Positions 51,021 through 61,815 of a stretch of DNA of 64,000 bases are shown here, piece after piece (the first letter of the stretch is position 1; each line of letters begins with the position of its first letter). The stretch spans positions 1 to 64,000 of the forward strand of contig JAKITQ010000012.1 of assembly GCA_021647985.1 (NCBI GenBank), in the 5' to 3' direction. Under the pieces are notes generated by a model, which was not told the origin of the DNA, made no database searches, and worked only from the letters and a program-made list of their open reading frames with translations. This DNA comes from Flavobacteriaceae bacterium (lineage in GTDB: Bacteria; Bacteroidota; Bacteroidia; Flavobacteriales; Flavobacteriaceae). Made by a program: the position numbers and the translations under genes.

Positions 51021-52511
51021 TTACATTTTCGAAGTTAGTGATTTAATAAATACATAACCAAAACCAAGAAATAACATAAGGTGAAAAGGGAATAACCCAA
51101 AGTCACCTCCTTGGTCACCAACAATAAAAGCACTATACATACCGAAGGCGAAATAGAGTACTAATATTCCTTCAACAATAACATTAAGCGATAGTTTTTT
51201 ACGTAAATATTTATTGCCTTTCCAGGAATCAGAAATACTATTTATATTAAATTTTGGAGTACGTATAAAATCACTGCGTTTACCAAAATGACCTTCCATA
51301 ACTGCTACAGAATTATGAAACGAAAAACCCATTGCAATTGAAAAAAACGTTAAAAACATTCCAATATATTTTACAAATTTTTTAAAACCACCACCATATA
51401 TTTGTTTGTACATAAACCAATAACAAATAAAGAAAATAAAGGTGCTTATAACAAAAAAGCTCATGACATAAAAATAAGGTTTTAAATGTGCATATTCGTT
51501 TTTAATGTAAAGCATTGGAATACTTAAAACAGCTACAATAAATATGTTTAAAAACATCGTGCTATTTAATAAATGCAAAATACCATGTATTTTGGTTTTA
51601 ATCGAAATATTTTTGCTCAAAATTAATTTAAAAAGCATTTTTCTAAAGTTTTCTGCACCACCTTTATTCCATCTAAATTGTTGTGTACGAGCAGCACTTA
51701 TTACTACAGGAAGCTCGGCCGGAGTTACTACATTTTCAAGGTATTTAAACTTCCAGTTCTTTAACTGTGCTCTATAACTTAAATCTAAATCTTCGGTTAA
51801 AGTGTCACCTTGCCAGTTGCCAGCATCTATGATGCAATCTTTTCTCCAAACTCCAGCAGTACCATTAAAATTGATAAAATGACCTTTGCTGTTTCTTCCT
51901 ACCTGTTCTAACGTAAAATGAGCATCTAGCGCAAATGCTTGAATTTTTGTAAGTATAGAATAGTTTTTGTTAATATGCCCCCAACGAGTTTGTACGACAC
52001 CAATTTCAGAATCTTTAAAATATGGAATAGTAGATTTTAACCAATCTTTTTGAGGTAAAAAATCGGCGTCAAAAATGGCAATAAATTTACCTTTTGCAAC
52101 TTTTAATCCTTCCTTTAAGGCTCCTGCTTTAAAGTTTATACGATTGTCTCTTGATACATGCTGAATATCTAAACCTGTTTTTTGTAGCTGAGCAATATGT
52201 TTTTTTGTATTCTCAAAAGATTCGTCTGTTGAATCATCTAAAACTTGAATCTCTAATTTATTTCTAGGATATTCAATTTTAGCAATATTATTAAGCAAGC
52301 GTTCCATAACGTATAACTCATTATAAACAGGAAGTTGAATGGTTACATAAGGAGTTTCATCAGGGTTATTTAAATTAAATTTAGGCGAATTATCTTCTTT
52401 TTTTTGAGCAGATAAGTAATTAAATAACAAGTTTAATTGCGCTAAAGCATACAAGAAAATAAGTATGAGAGCAATTGAATAAACAACTATTATTGTAGTT
52501 TCTAATATCAT
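51021..52511 (-). CDS. Membrane glycosyltransferase family 2 (cellulose synthase-like)
   Basis: VTIQLPVYNELYVMERLLNNIAKIEYPRNKLEIQVLDDSTDES, AIFDADFLPQ, GTAGVWRKDCI, EDLDLSYRAQLKNW, QQFRWNKGG-like (TQQFRWNKGGAENF). Confidence 0.92.
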   Translation of the reverse strand: MILETTIIVVYSIALILIFLYALAQLNLLFNYLSAQKKEDNSPKFNLNNPDETPYVTIQLPVYNELYVMERLLNNIAKIEYPRNKLEIQVLDDSTDESFENTKKHIAQLQKTGLDIQHVSRDNRINFKAGALKEGLKVAKGKFIAIFDADFLPQKDWLKSTIPYFKDSEIGVVQTRWGHINKNYSILTKIQAFALDAHFTLEQVGRNSKGHFINFNGTAGVWRKDCIIDAGNWQGDTLTEDLDLSYRAQLKNWKFKYLENVVTPAELPVVISAARTQQFRWNKGGAENFRKMLFKLILSKNISIKTKIHGILHLLNSTMFLNIFIVAVLSIPMLYIKNEYAHLKPYFYVMSFFVISTFIFFICYWFMYKQIYGGGFKKFVKYIGMFLTFFSIAMGFSFHNSVAVMEGHFGKRSDFIRTPKFNINSISDSWKGNKYLRKKLSLNVIVEGILVLYFAFGMYSAFIVGDQGGDFGLFPFHLMLFLGFGYVFIKSLTSKM

Positions 52512-53200
52512 TATTTAAAACTGTATTTAAATATCCAACCTAAAATTTTTACGCCTGCAAAAATACTGCCTTTTACAGTTCCTGAAACTTTTGAGACACC
52601 TATTCGGTTTCTATAATTAACAGGTATTTCGATATAAGTTAGCTTTTGTTTGATAGCTTTTAATTGCATTTCTACAGTCCAGCCATAGGTTTTATCTTCC
52701 ATATGAAGCGCTAATAATTTATCATACTTTATAGCTCTAAAAGGTCCTAAATCGGTAAATTTTGCTCCAAACATAAACTTCATTAAAAAGGTTGCTAACC
52801 AATTACCAAAAACCTGTTGGGGTTTCATTGCGCCTTGTTCACGTAGTCGTTTTACGCGTGCACCAATTACAAAATCGATATTATTATTTACAATTGGTTC
52901 TACGAGTTTTGTCAGTTCTTCAGGATAATCGCTATAATCGCCATCTAAAAATACAATTATTCCTGGTTGAATAGACTGATTTGCTATATAATCCATTCCT
53001 TTTAAACATGCATATCCATAGCCTTTTTGAAATTCATCAAGAACAGTTGCTCCTGCATTTTTCGCATTTGTTGCAGTATCATCTGATGAGTTATTATTTA
53101 CTACTATAATCTCATCTACTATACCCGGAATATCACGGATAACATTTCCTATAGAATCTGCTTCATTATATGCAGGAATGATGACTTTAATCTTTATCAT
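52511..53200 (-). CDS. Glycosyltransferase family 2 (dolichyl-phosphate mannose synthase-like)
   Basis: VIIPAYNEADSIGNVIRDIP, IIVVNNNSSDDTA, VFLDGDYSDYPEEL. Confidence 0.93.
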   Translation of the reverse strand: MIKIKVIIPAYNEADSIGNVIRDIPGIVDEIIVVNNNSSDDTATNAKNAGATVLDEFQKGYGYACLKGMDYIANQSIQPGIIVFLDGDYSDYPEELTKLVEPIVNNNIDFVIGARVKRLREQGAMKPQQVFGNWLATFLMKFMFGAKFTDLGPFRAIKYDKLLALHMEDKTYGWTVEMQLKAIKQKLTYIEIPVNYRNRIGVSKVSGTVKGSIFAGVKILGWIFKYSFK

Positions 53201-53682
53201 TAAAAATCAAATAAGTTATTGTCCTTTTTAAAAGATTTAACATTTGTCCATTCTCTAATTTTTTGCCCATCTTTATATTTTTCAGCTTTTATCATTTTTT
53301 TATTTTTATAACACAAGCAATATCCGTTTTTTAAATTATTTTTAAACTGACTCTTATGAGTGATCTGCTCATTACTATCATAAAAAATCCACCAATCATT
53401 TTTTTTGCCATTAGCAAAGTATCCTTGACTGTTTTTAACACCGTTTTCGTAGTAAAAATACCAGTATTTATCTAAATTAGAATTGTTAAAATGTCCTTCT
53501 TTTTCTGTATTTCCATTTTTATAGTAAAATTTCCAGTAATCTGTTTTTTGACCGTTTTGTATCCAACCTTCAGATTGTAAGTTTCCATTATCAAAATAAT
53601 TTTTTTGATATTCCTTTTGAGCATGTATGTTTAGTGCAAGAAAGAAAATAATACTGAATATTGAATACTGAATACTACGCAT
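53200..53682 (-). CDS. MORN/YwqK-type repeat protein, exported
   Basis: Signal peptide; repeated YxNGxxxxEGxxxNxxxxxYWxFYYxNG units. Confidence 0.85.
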   Translation of the reverse strand: MRSIQYSIFSIIFFLALNIHAQKEYQKNYFDNGNLQSEGWIQNGQKTDYWKFYYKNGNTEKEGHFNNSNLDKYWYFYYENGVKNSQGYFANGKKNDWWIFYDSNEQITHKSQFKNNLKNGYCLCYKNKKMIKAEKYKDGQKIREWTNVKSFKKDNNLFDF

Positions 53683-55280
53683 TATTTTTGATTTACCAAT
53701 TTCATTAAATCTACATCATTGCCTAATAATATTTGATTTGGGTTTATACGACCTTCTATTGAACCGTTTTCCAATTTTAAAACTCCTCTTGGGCAAACAG
53801 CGGCACAAATACCACAACCAACACAGCTTGAACGTACAATATTTTCTCCTTTTTGCGCATAAGCTCTTACATCAATTCCCATTTCGCAATAGGTTGAACA
53901 ATTTCCGCAAGAAATGCATTGTCCGCCGTTGGTAGTAATTCTAAATTTTGAAAATAACCGTTGTTGAAATCCTAAAATGGCAGCCATTGGGCAACCAAAT
54001 CGACACCAAACTCTGTTACCAAGAATAGGGTAAAACCCTGTTCCTACAACTCCAGAGAATATAGCTCCAATCATAAATCCATAGCTTGAACGTAAGGTTT
54101 CAGCTTCAAATAAAAACAAATTAGTTCCATTATTAAAATAATGCATTCCAAAAAGAGCTATAATAATAACAAAATAACCAATGGCACCATAACGAGCGTC
54201 TTTACCAAATTCGTTACGTTTAAAAATCATAATAATCGTAAATACCAATGTTAAAATCGCTCCAACTAAAGCTAAAAACACGCCTTTAGTAAGCCAATAT
54301 TTACTTGGTTCGTACCCTAAATATGTGTAAATAACTGCTGTTGTCATTAGTGTTACAAACACTAAAACCGTGTGTATTAGCCATCGTTCCAATTTCCATG
54401 CAGACAATTTTTTGGATGATAATTGACGAAAAGAGTCTCCAGCAGTTTCTGCTAATCCTCCACAGCCACAAACCCAAGAACAATACCAACGTTTTCCATA
54501 TTTATAGGTTAGAATAGGAGAAACAACAAATATAGAAAGCACTCCAAAAGTTAATAGCGCTAGACCAATATTACCTGCATTAATAAAATCGTCAATTCTG
54601 TATTGTTCAAAATTATAATAGTTTAAAGGCCACATACTTTTTAAATCGTAGTAAGGCAGTTTAAATGTATCTGAATTTAAACGTGCCATAAATTCTGGAA
54701 TTAAAAAAGCAAAACCCAACTGAAAAAACATAACAGAAGCTGTTCGCAATTGTTGGTAACGATTGTGTTTATATTTTAGCATAAACTTATAGCCAAATGC
54801 CATAATAGCAATTGTGTAAAGCACACCATATACAAACCACTGGCTTGCAGGATTTCCACTTAAGAGTTTGCTTAACGGGTCGAATAAAGAAACCAATCCA
54901 GTATTTGAATTTCCATCAACACCAAGTCCTAATAAATAAGGGTAGAAATATAGAACTATATAAAATGAGGTTAAAACAATGCCTGTAATCCAACCTAAAG
55001 TGCCTCGCGACGAAATGGATTTAAACCACACAGCATCATTTTTTATACCTTCTAATTTATTGAGGTAAACAGCATTTGCAAAGCCTATTATTCCAACAGA
55101 AATTAATATTAATGAAGTGGTTAAAAACAGTTCTTTATTAGGAAAATTTGTATTGAAAAGAGCTAATGTTAAAATAAAAAATCCAATAACAGCAAGTGCA
55201 AGTGCAATTTTTTGTTTAGAAGAAAGGTCTATAGCATCTGGTTTGGCTAAAGACATACTATGATTTATTTTATTATTCAT
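53682..55280 (-). CDS. NapH/CcoG-like polytopic 4Fe-4S protein
   Basis: RFGCPMAAILGF, CISCGNCSTYCEMGIDVRAYAQKGENIVRSSCVGCGICAAVCPRGVL; CGCGGLAETAGD; multiple TMs. Confidence 0.88.
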   Translation of the reverse strand: MNNKINHSMSLAKPDAIDLSSKQKIALALAVIGFFILTLALFNTNFPNKELFLTTSLILISVGIIGFANAVYLNKLEGIKNDAVWFKSISSRGTLGWITGIVLTSFYIVLYFYPYLLGLGVDGNSNTGLVSLFDPLSKLLSGNPASQWFVYGVLYTIAIMAFGYKFMLKYKHNRYQQLRTASVMFFQLGFAFLIPEFMARLNSDTFKLPYYDLKSMWPLNYYNFEQYRIDDFINAGNIGLALLTFGVLSIFVVSPILTYKYGKRWYCSWVCGCGGLAETAGDSFRQLSSKKLSAWKLERWLIHTVLVFVTLMTTAVIYTYLGYEPSKYWLTKGVFLALVGAILTLVFTIIMIFKRNEFGKDARYGAIGYFVIIIALFGMHYFNNGTNLFLFEAETLRSSYGFMIGAIFSGVVGTGFYPILGNRVWCRFGCPMAAILGFQQRLFSKFRITTNGGQCISCGNCSTYCEMGIDVRAYAQKGENIVRSSCVGCGICAAVCPRGVLKLENGSIEGRINPNQILLGNDVDLMKLVNQK

Positions 55281-55297
55281 TTTGATTATATTATTTG

Positions 55298-55432
55298 TTC
55301 GTGAGACTCTAAAAAATTATTTTCAATTTTTTAGTTAGTCGAACTAATCCCGCTTCTTGTACTGAACTTGTTTCAGTATCTAGCGGGATCTTGGTTAATA
55401 CCTCAACCCTTGGGTCGATTCCTGTTATTGGG
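55298..55432. repeat. Dispersed intergenic repeat, copy B (with internal inverted AATCCCGC...GCGGGATC)
   Basis: TTCGTGAGACTCTAAAAAATTATTTTCAATTTTTTAGTTAGTCGAAC ... ACCTCAACCCTTGGGTCGATTCCTGTTATTG, matching the 31658 copy. Confidence 0.72.
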
Positions 55433-55452
55433 TTCAGGGCTTGCTCTGGGGT

Positions 55453-56745
55453 TTAATATCTTTCGTTTTTAAAAGCTGATAAAATTTCGTTTTCATTTTG
55501 TTTATAAAACTCTGGGTCAAAATTAGCTTCAGATAAATGATTCATTACATAATCTACATTGCGTTTTTCGGTAAGCCATTTGTCAAATACTTCGTGACGC
55601 ATTCTTATTCCGAAGGTATTGATGCCCAAAAATTCATTTGTATACTTGTCGAAGCAAACAGTAATACACTTGGTGTCGTCTTGGTGTTTCCAATGAAAAT
55701 GTGCTTCGTTGCCTCTAGGATTTGGGAAAACCCAACCGTAAGTTTGATATTCAATATCTAAAAATTTTGCAGAATTAAACCAATGTCCTGGATTGTACTT
55801 TGTTGGTTTATTGCAAATTGTTTGAGCCAAAGCTTCTCCCATCATTCTGCCTGTATACCAAACTGCTTCTACAGGTCTTCGTTGTCCAATCGCGTTTATT
55901 TGCTCGGCACAATCTCCAATAGCGTAAATATCTTTTTTATTAGTCTCTAAAAATCTATTTACTTTCACCCCTCTGCCAGTTTCAATATTTGAATCTTTAA
56001 TAAAATCAATATTTGGAGATACTCCTGCAGTTAAACCTATAAAATCACAAGCTATTTCTTCTCCTGTTTCTGCAATTACAACACCTTTTACTTTTCCGTT
56101 TTCATCTGAAAGTACTTCTTTTAAATTTGTACCCAAACGCAAATCGATATGATGATTTTTAATATGCCTGTTTAGCATATGGCTTTCACCTCCTGGTAAA
56201 ACAGCATTCCAAAAACTAGTTTCACGAACTAAAAAGGTTACAGGAATGTTACGTGAATTGAGCATTTCGGCCAATTCAATTCCAATTAAACCTCCTCCAA
56301 CTATTACAGCTCGTTTACATATTTCATTATTAGGCGCGTATTTCTCTAGCGTATCTAAATCTTGCTTGTGATAAAGTCCTTGAACTCCCTTAAGATCTTG
56401 CCCTTTCCATCCAAATTTGTTAGGCTTGCTTCCGGTTGCAATAATAAGTTTGTCAAATACTAAGGTTTCTCCGTTTAAAAAATGTAGCGTATTAAAATCT
56501 GGATCTATACGTTTTACAGTTCCTTTTTTAAGGTCAATTTTATTTTTTTTCCAAAACCAATTTTCATAAGGTTGGGTGTGTTCAAATTTCATATGCCCCA
56601 TATATACGTACATCAGAGCAGTACGCGAAAAGAAATAATTCGTCTCTTCAGAAATAACAGTGATTTTTTTATTTGATAATTTTCGAATATGTCTAGCAAC
56701 TGAAATTCCAGAAATTCCATTTCCTATTATAACAACGTGCTCCAT
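55453..56745 (-). CDS. FAD/NAD(P)-dependent pyridine nucleotide-disulfide oxidoreductase family protein
   Basis: VVIIGNGISGISVARHIRKL, LIIATGSKPNKFGW, AVIVGGGLIGIELAEML, DIYAIGDCAEQ. Confidence 0.93.
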   Translation of the reverse strand: MEHVVIIGNGISGISVARHIRKLSNKKITVISEETNYFFSRTALMYVYMGHMKFEHTQPYENWFWKKNKIDLKKGTVKRIDPDFNTLHFLNGETLVFDKLIIATGSKPNKFGWKGQDLKGVQGLYHKQDLDTLEKYAPNNEICKRAVIVGGGLIGIELAEMLNSRNIPVTFLVRETSFWNAVLPGGESHMLNRHIKNHHIDLRLGTNLKEVLSDENGKVKGVVIAETGEEIACDFIGLTAGVSPNIDFIKDSNIETGRGVKVNRFLETNKKDIYAIGDCAEQINAIGQRRPVEAVWYTGRMMGEALAQTICNKPTKYNPGHWFNSAKFLDIEYQTYGWVFPNPRGNEAHFHWKHQDDTKCITVCFDKYTNEFLGINTFGIRMRHEVFDKWLTEKRNVDYVMNHLSEANFDPEFYKQNENEILSAFKNERY

Positions 56746-56874
56746 ATCTTATTTTTTATATTGCAAAGATATTTTTATTTTTATCTATAAAGTGTTAGAA
56801 GGCTAACATTTTATAACATAATATTGGTATTACCTTTGCTATAATTATTTTAATTAATTTAAATTCTCAGAATA

Positions 56875-57591
56875 ATGTCATACAAAATAAATTTGCTCCT
56901 TACACTAATTATGAGTGTTCAAATAACTTTTTCTCAAAATGTCACAACTTTTTTTGATGAATCAAATATATTTTTAAATGAATATGTTTCAAATGGAAAA
57001 GTAGATTATACTGCAATTAAAGAAAACCCTGAAAAATTAAACAACTTATTAATGCTTGCTAATAATAGTATTGTTTCTGAAAAGGATGCACTTGTATATC
57101 AATCTTTTTGGATAAATTCTTATAATTTGGCTGTAATTAAAGGAATTATAGACAATTATCCATTAAAGTCCCCTTTAGACAAGGCTGGTTTTTTTGACGG
57201 TATTGAATATGATATTGCTGGTAAATCAATTACATTAAATGATATAGAACACAAACTGTTAAGAGCCAAATTTAACGATGCACGTTTTCATTTTGTCTTA
57301 GTTTGCGGAGCGATAGGATGTCCTCCTTTAATTAAAGATGCTTATTTACCAAATACATTAGATGCTCAAATGGAAACGCAAACTAAAATAGCTTTAAATG
57401 GAAGTTTTTTAAAAGTAAACACAAAAAAGAAACGTGTACAAGCTTCAGAAATAATGAAATGGTATAAAGAAGATTTTACAATGCATGGTATGACCGAAAT
57501 AGATTTTATAAATAAGTATAGAACAGAAAAGATTCCTAAAAACTATAAATTAACTTATTTTACTTATAATTGGAATTTGAACAAACAATAA
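56875..57591 (+). CDS. DUF547 domain-containing exported protein
   Basis: QSFWINSYNLAVIKGIIDNYPLKS, FVLVCGAIGCPPL; signal peptide. Confidence 0.85.
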   Translation: MSYKINLLLTLIMSVQITFSQNVTTFFDESNIFLNEYVSNGKVDYTAIKENPEKLNNLLMLANNSIVSEKDALVYQSFWINSYNLAVIKGIIDNYPLKSPLDKAGFFDGIEYDIAGKSITLNDIEHKLLRAKFNDARFHFVLVCGAIGCPPLIKDAYLPNTLDAQMETQTKIALNGSFLKVNTKKKRVQASEIMKWYKEDFTMHGMTEIDFINKYRTEKIPKNYKLTYFTYNWNLNKQ

Positions 57592-57697
57592 AACAGCCAT
57601 CCCTTTATGAGTTTTAATGATATGAGTTACATAAAGTAGGTGGGTAATGTATAACAATAAAAAAATTCAGCGAAAGCAGAAATAAAAACTAGAAACA

Positions 57698-58621
57698 ATG
57701 AAAAAATTAATAGTATTATCAGTATTTATAAGTCTTACCTTTTCGGGATTTGCGCAAGAAGATGAAAATGAAATTCAGAAAAGTGTTATTCAAGAATATA
57801 CACCTTCAAAATTATTGAAGAAAGGACAATGGGATATTAAATTTTTTAACAGTATTTACACACAAACCGAACGTACAGATGCAGGAAGTAAATCCGTCAC
57901 TATACCTAGAGAAACATTTTTCACAAATACTACTGAAATTTACACAGGAATAAGCGAAAACTCCCGTATAAATATTGGGTTTATTTTTCAAATACGCTCC
58001 AATACTTTTGGTGGTGCAGGAGCTTTAGATGTTTTTAAATTTGAAGATAATGCAAACGCAAGAAGCGGATTTACAACAATTGCTCCTTCAATAAGAATAC
58101 AGCCTTTTGTAAGTATATCTAATTTTTCAATTACTAGCTCTGTATATTTACCTATTTTTCCAGATAAAGCTAATGCTCCATATTTAGATAAACGAAGTGT
58201 ATTTTGGGAAACAAGATTTTTCTACGATAAAACATTTGGTAACAATAAATGGCAAGTATTTACGCAAGCAGATTTTGGTCTCAACTTTGGTAAAAAAACA
58301 GTAAATGAAAATAATATAGATGCTATATTAGATTTTAATAATATAGAACGTTTTGCAAACAATAGCCTATTTGTGCCTTTGGGTGCGTTTTTGAGTTATT
58401 TTCCAGGAGCTAAATCAACGGTTTATGTCAATGCGAAACAAGCGTTTTTAATAGATTTAGGAAATGATTTTGCACAGAATTCAACTTCGTTTGGCTTTGG
58501 AGGCAAGTACCAATTAACCAAAGTTTTAAATGTGGAAGCTTCATATGATAAGTTCATTAGAGGGCATAATTTTCAAGGTCTCGGACAGACATTTAGTATA
58601 GGATTAAGAGTTTTGTTTTAA
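57698..58621 (+). CDS. Putative outer membrane beta-barrel protein
   Basis: Signal peptide (LIVLSVFISLTFSGFAQ), alternating strands, terminal aromatic-rich FSIGLRVLF. Confidence 0.75.
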   Translation: MKKLIVLSVFISLTFSGFAQEDENEIQKSVIQEYTPSKLLKKGQWDIKFFNSIYTQTERTDAGSKSVTIPRETFFTNTTEIYTGISENSRINIGFIFQIRSNTFGGAGALDVFKFEDNANARSGFTTIAPSIRIQPFVSISNFSITSSVYLPIFPDKANAPYLDKRSVFWETRFFYDKTFGNNKWQVFTQADFGLNFGKKTVNENNIDAILDFNNIERFANNSLFVPLGAFLSYFPGAKSTVYVNAKQAFLIDLGNDFAQNSTSFGFGGKYQLTKVLNVEASYDKFIRGHNFQGLGQTFSIGLRVLF

Positions 58622-58715
58622 TGAAACTCATTTTTTGTTAAAAAAATATTAGTTGAATTAATCCCGTTTTTATAACGGGATCTCATTATATTTAGAAGAA
58701 AAAAGTATCTCAAAA

Positions 58716-59714
58716 ATGAAAATTTATAGACTTCGAATTATTATATTCATTCCTTTACTATCTTGTTCTGGACAAGTTGAAAAGATTAATGGTGTTAGTT
58801 TTGTTGCCTCAAGAGACACTATTAATCATAAGCATGTAAATCCTGTACTTGATGTAAATGCTAATTTTGTAGCAATAATGCCATTTGGGTTTATTAAAGA
58901 TTTAAAACACCCTGAAATATCCTTTAATACAAAAAGGCAATGGTATGGCGAAACCAATGAAGGTGCTAAACACTATATTAACAAATTTCAAGACAAGGAA
59001 ATTAAGATTATGCTAAAACTACAAATTTGGGTTTGGCGAGGAGAATATACAGGATTTATTGAAATGAAAAACGAAGAACACTGGTTGGTTTTAGAAAATT
59101 CTTATACCAAATTCATTTTATTATATGCTAAACTTGCACAAGATATTAATGCGGAACTTTTTTGTATAGGAACTGAACTAGAAAAATTCATTGAAAATAG
59201 ACCCACTTATTGGAATCGTCTTATAAAAGAAATTAAGAAAGTATATAAAGGAAAACTTACTTATGCTGCCAATTGGGATGAGTTTAAACATACACCATTT
59301 TGGAACGAATTAGACTATATTGGAGTAAATGCATATTTTCCTGTAAGTAATGAAAAAAAACCCTCAGTTAATGCATGTTTAGAAGGGTGGAAGCAACATA
59401 AAAAAGTTATTAAAGAGATATCTAAAAAATACAAAAAATCAATTATTTTTACCGAATTTGGATATAGAAGTGTTGATTATACTGGTAAAGAACCTTGGAA
59501 AAGTGATAGAAGTATGACTTCAATAAATATAGAAGGGCAATCTAATGCTACTAAAGCACTTTTTGAAACATTTTGGAATAAAGATTGGTTTGCTGGAGGA
59601 TTTATCTGGAAATGGTTTCACGATCATGAAAATGTTGGAGGTGAAAGCAATAATCAATTTACACCACAAAATAAACCAGTTGAAACGATTATAAAAAACC
59701 AATTTTCTAATTAA
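58716..59714 (+). CDS. Glycoside hydrolase TIM-barrel protein (GH113-like)
   Basis: KIMLKLQIWVWRGEYTGFIEM, ELFCIGTELEKFIENRPTYW, KLTYAANWDEF, IGVNAYFPVS, IIFTEFGYRSVDYTGKEPW, GGFIWKWFHDHEN. Confidence 0.78.
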   Translation: MKIYRLRIIIFIPLLSCSGQVEKINGVSFVASRDTINHKHVNPVLDVNANFVAIMPFGFIKDLKHPEISFNTKRQWYGETNEGAKHYINKFQDKEIKIMLKLQIWVWRGEYTGFIEMKNEEHWLVLENSYTKFILLYAKLAQDINAELFCIGTELEKFIENRPTYWNRLIKEIKKVYKGKLTYAANWDEFKHTPFWNELDYIGVNAYFPVSNEKKPSVNACLEGWKQHKKVIKEISKKYKKSIIFTEFGYRSVDYTGKEPWKSDRSMTSINIEGQSNATKALFETFWNKDWFAGGFIWKWFHDHENVGGESNNQFTPQNKPVETIIKNQFSN

Positions 59715-59716
59715 AA

Positions 59717-60442
59717 ATGAAACTATTTAAATACATAAGTATATTTATAATTTTAGCATCATGTACCAACATGGATGATATAAATAACAATAGTTTGTCA
59801 ACATATACTTTAAATAAAACTATTGAAACCGGAGCCGTTATTGCTTGTGCTGCAAGTGATGAAGTTACTAATGATGTCTTGGTTTTTTATTATCCAAAAG
59901 CTGGTGCTTAAAATATTAGACTGTGTGAAACTAATCATGTTGAAGTTGATAAAAATGATTTTTCAAACTACTTAGAAATCAAAACCGAACCACTTCCTTT
60001 TTTTAATGGTTATCTCGGAAAATACGAAAGGAATTATTTAAATGAAAAATGGATAATTGTAACTTTCGAATTGAATGACGAAATTAAAATGTCAAATCCA
60101 ATACGCATAAAACACGTTTTAAAACCCACTGTTTGGACCGAAGATGTAAGCATAGATCATACACAAACAGGAATGCCAATTTTTAATTGGATAAATAATG
60201 AGTTTGGAGATAATGCCATTTACTTTCAAGTAGTATCAGATTCTCAAAACAGTTTACTTTCAGGAACATATACCAATGAAAATCAATTTCAGTATTATAA
60301 TACATCTAATGTGGTTTTAAATATTACAACGCAAACCCCTCCTGAACTTATAATTGGAACTTCTTACAATTTTACATTAATGGATGTTAGCGAAGACAAT
60401 TGGGTAAATTCTGTAATTCAAAAAATATTTGAAGTGCAATAA
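59717..60442 (+). pseudogene. Lipoprotein gene interrupted by a single in-frame TAA (59909-59911)
   Basis: One continuous frame of 242 codons apart from the stop: ...VFYYPKAGA*NIRLCETNHVEVDKNDFSNYLEIKTEPLPFFNGYLGKYERN...; lipobox FIILASCTN. Confidence 0.8.
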
Positions 60443-60549
60443 AAAAAACAATATGCCAAAACTCCATAAATAATTCTTTATAATTAGAGAAATTTTTTAT
60501 GCACAACAACGAGCAAGAGTTGTAAGTTTGGTAATTATTTTAAGAGGCG

Positions 60550-61815
60550 ATGCGTTTAAAAGTGTTTTTGTGTTTATGTTTTATGATGATTTTAGGGAAT
60601 TCCTATAGTCAAGAAAACACGGTTTATGATGTAAAAATTAGAGGGGCAAAAAAAATTAAAATTGATTTTATAAAAAAAATCTTGGCAATTAAAAAAGGCG
60701 AAGTATTAGATTCATTAATTCTAAATGAAGATGTGATTCGTTTAAAACGGTTGCCAGCCATTTTCCATGTTACATATCAAGTGTTTTATCATCAAGATAG
60801 CTTGTATAATGTTTATTTTAATATCGAAGAGAATCTTACTATAATTCCAGATTTTAGCTTTTGGTCAACCGTTAACAGAAAATTTGCTTACAGATTGGGT
60901 GTTTCGGATTATAATTTTTTAGGAAGAAACATCACCTTAGGTGGGTTTTACCAAAATAATGGTTTTGACTCTTATGCTTTAAGAATGGCAGCACCATATT
61001 TGTTTACAAATAAACTAGGAATTTCAATTTTTTTTCAGAATTGGACAAGTGAAGAACCATTGTTTTTTAATCAGGGATCTGCTAATTATAAATATAATAA
61101 TATTTCGATTGAGGTTATGGGCTTGTATGAAATTAATTTTAGACATAGTTTGCAGTTTGGAATTAATTTTTTTACAGAAAAATATAATTATCTTGATGGT
61201 TTAACGGATCCAAATATTCCACAACAGTTAGAATTAGATAAACAGCTTCTTAAATTGGTATATACCTATGATCATTTAGATTATTTTTATCAGTACATCA
61301 AAGGATTTAAAAGCATTTTTTATGGGCAGTATGTGACAACAGAGAATGATTTTCAAGAACCGTTTTTGATTTTTTGGAATGATTTTTTATATTTTAAAAG
61401 AATAGGAGCAAAGGGCAATTGGGCGAGTCGAGTTCGCTTTGGATTGTCATCTAATAGTGATTCTCCTTTTGCACCTTTTGCAGTTGACAACAATACAAAT
61501 TTGCGAGGTGTTGGTTTTTTAGTAGATAGAGGTACCGGTAGTTTTGTAGTCAATACCGAATATCGTTATACTTTATTTGAAAGAAAATGGTTTGTATTTC
61601 AAGGAAATGGTTTTATTGATGCTGGTTCTTGGAGAAATCCAGGTGGTAATTTTAACGATTTTTTTCAAAGCGAAAACATAAGGGTTTACACAGGTGTAGG
61701 TATACGGTTTATACATCGAAAAATATTCAATGCCATTTTTAGAATTGATTATGGTTATGGTATTACCAAAAATGCTTCAAAAGGCTTTGTATTTGGTGTA
61801 GGACAATATTTTTAG
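60550..61815 (+). CDS. POTRA/BamA-TamA-like outer membrane protein
   Basis: Signal peptide; YDVKIRGAKKIKIDFIKKILAIKKGEVLDS POTRA-like; RGVGFLVDRGTGSFVVNTEYRYTLF and IRFIHRKIFNAIFRIDYGYG barrel strands. Confidence 0.82.
   Translation: MRLKVFLCLCFMMILGNSYSQENTVYDVKIRGAKKIKIDFIKKILAIKKGEVLDSLILNEDVIRLKRLPAIFHVTYQVFYHQDSLYNVYFNIEENLTIIPDFSFWSTVNRKFAYRLGVSDYNFLGRNITLGGFYQNNGFDSYALRMAAPYLFTNKLGISIFFQNWTSEEPLFFNQGSANYKYNNISIEVMGLYEINFRHSLQFGINFFTEKYNYLDGLTDPNIPQQLELDKQLLKLVYTYDHLDYFYQYIKGFKSIFYGQYVTTENDFQEPFLIFWNDFLYFKRIGAKGNWASRVRFGLSSNSDSPFAPFAVDNNTNLRGVGFLVDRGTGSFVVNTEYRYTLFERKWFVFQGNGFIDAGSWRNPGGNFNDFFQSENIRVYTGVGIRFIHRKIFNAIFRIDYGYGITKNASKGFVFGVGQYF

Noticed and set aside
60071-60442. Independent 123-aa gene
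   Set aside because: In frame with the upstream lipoprotein ORF; better explained as the distal part of one interrupted gene
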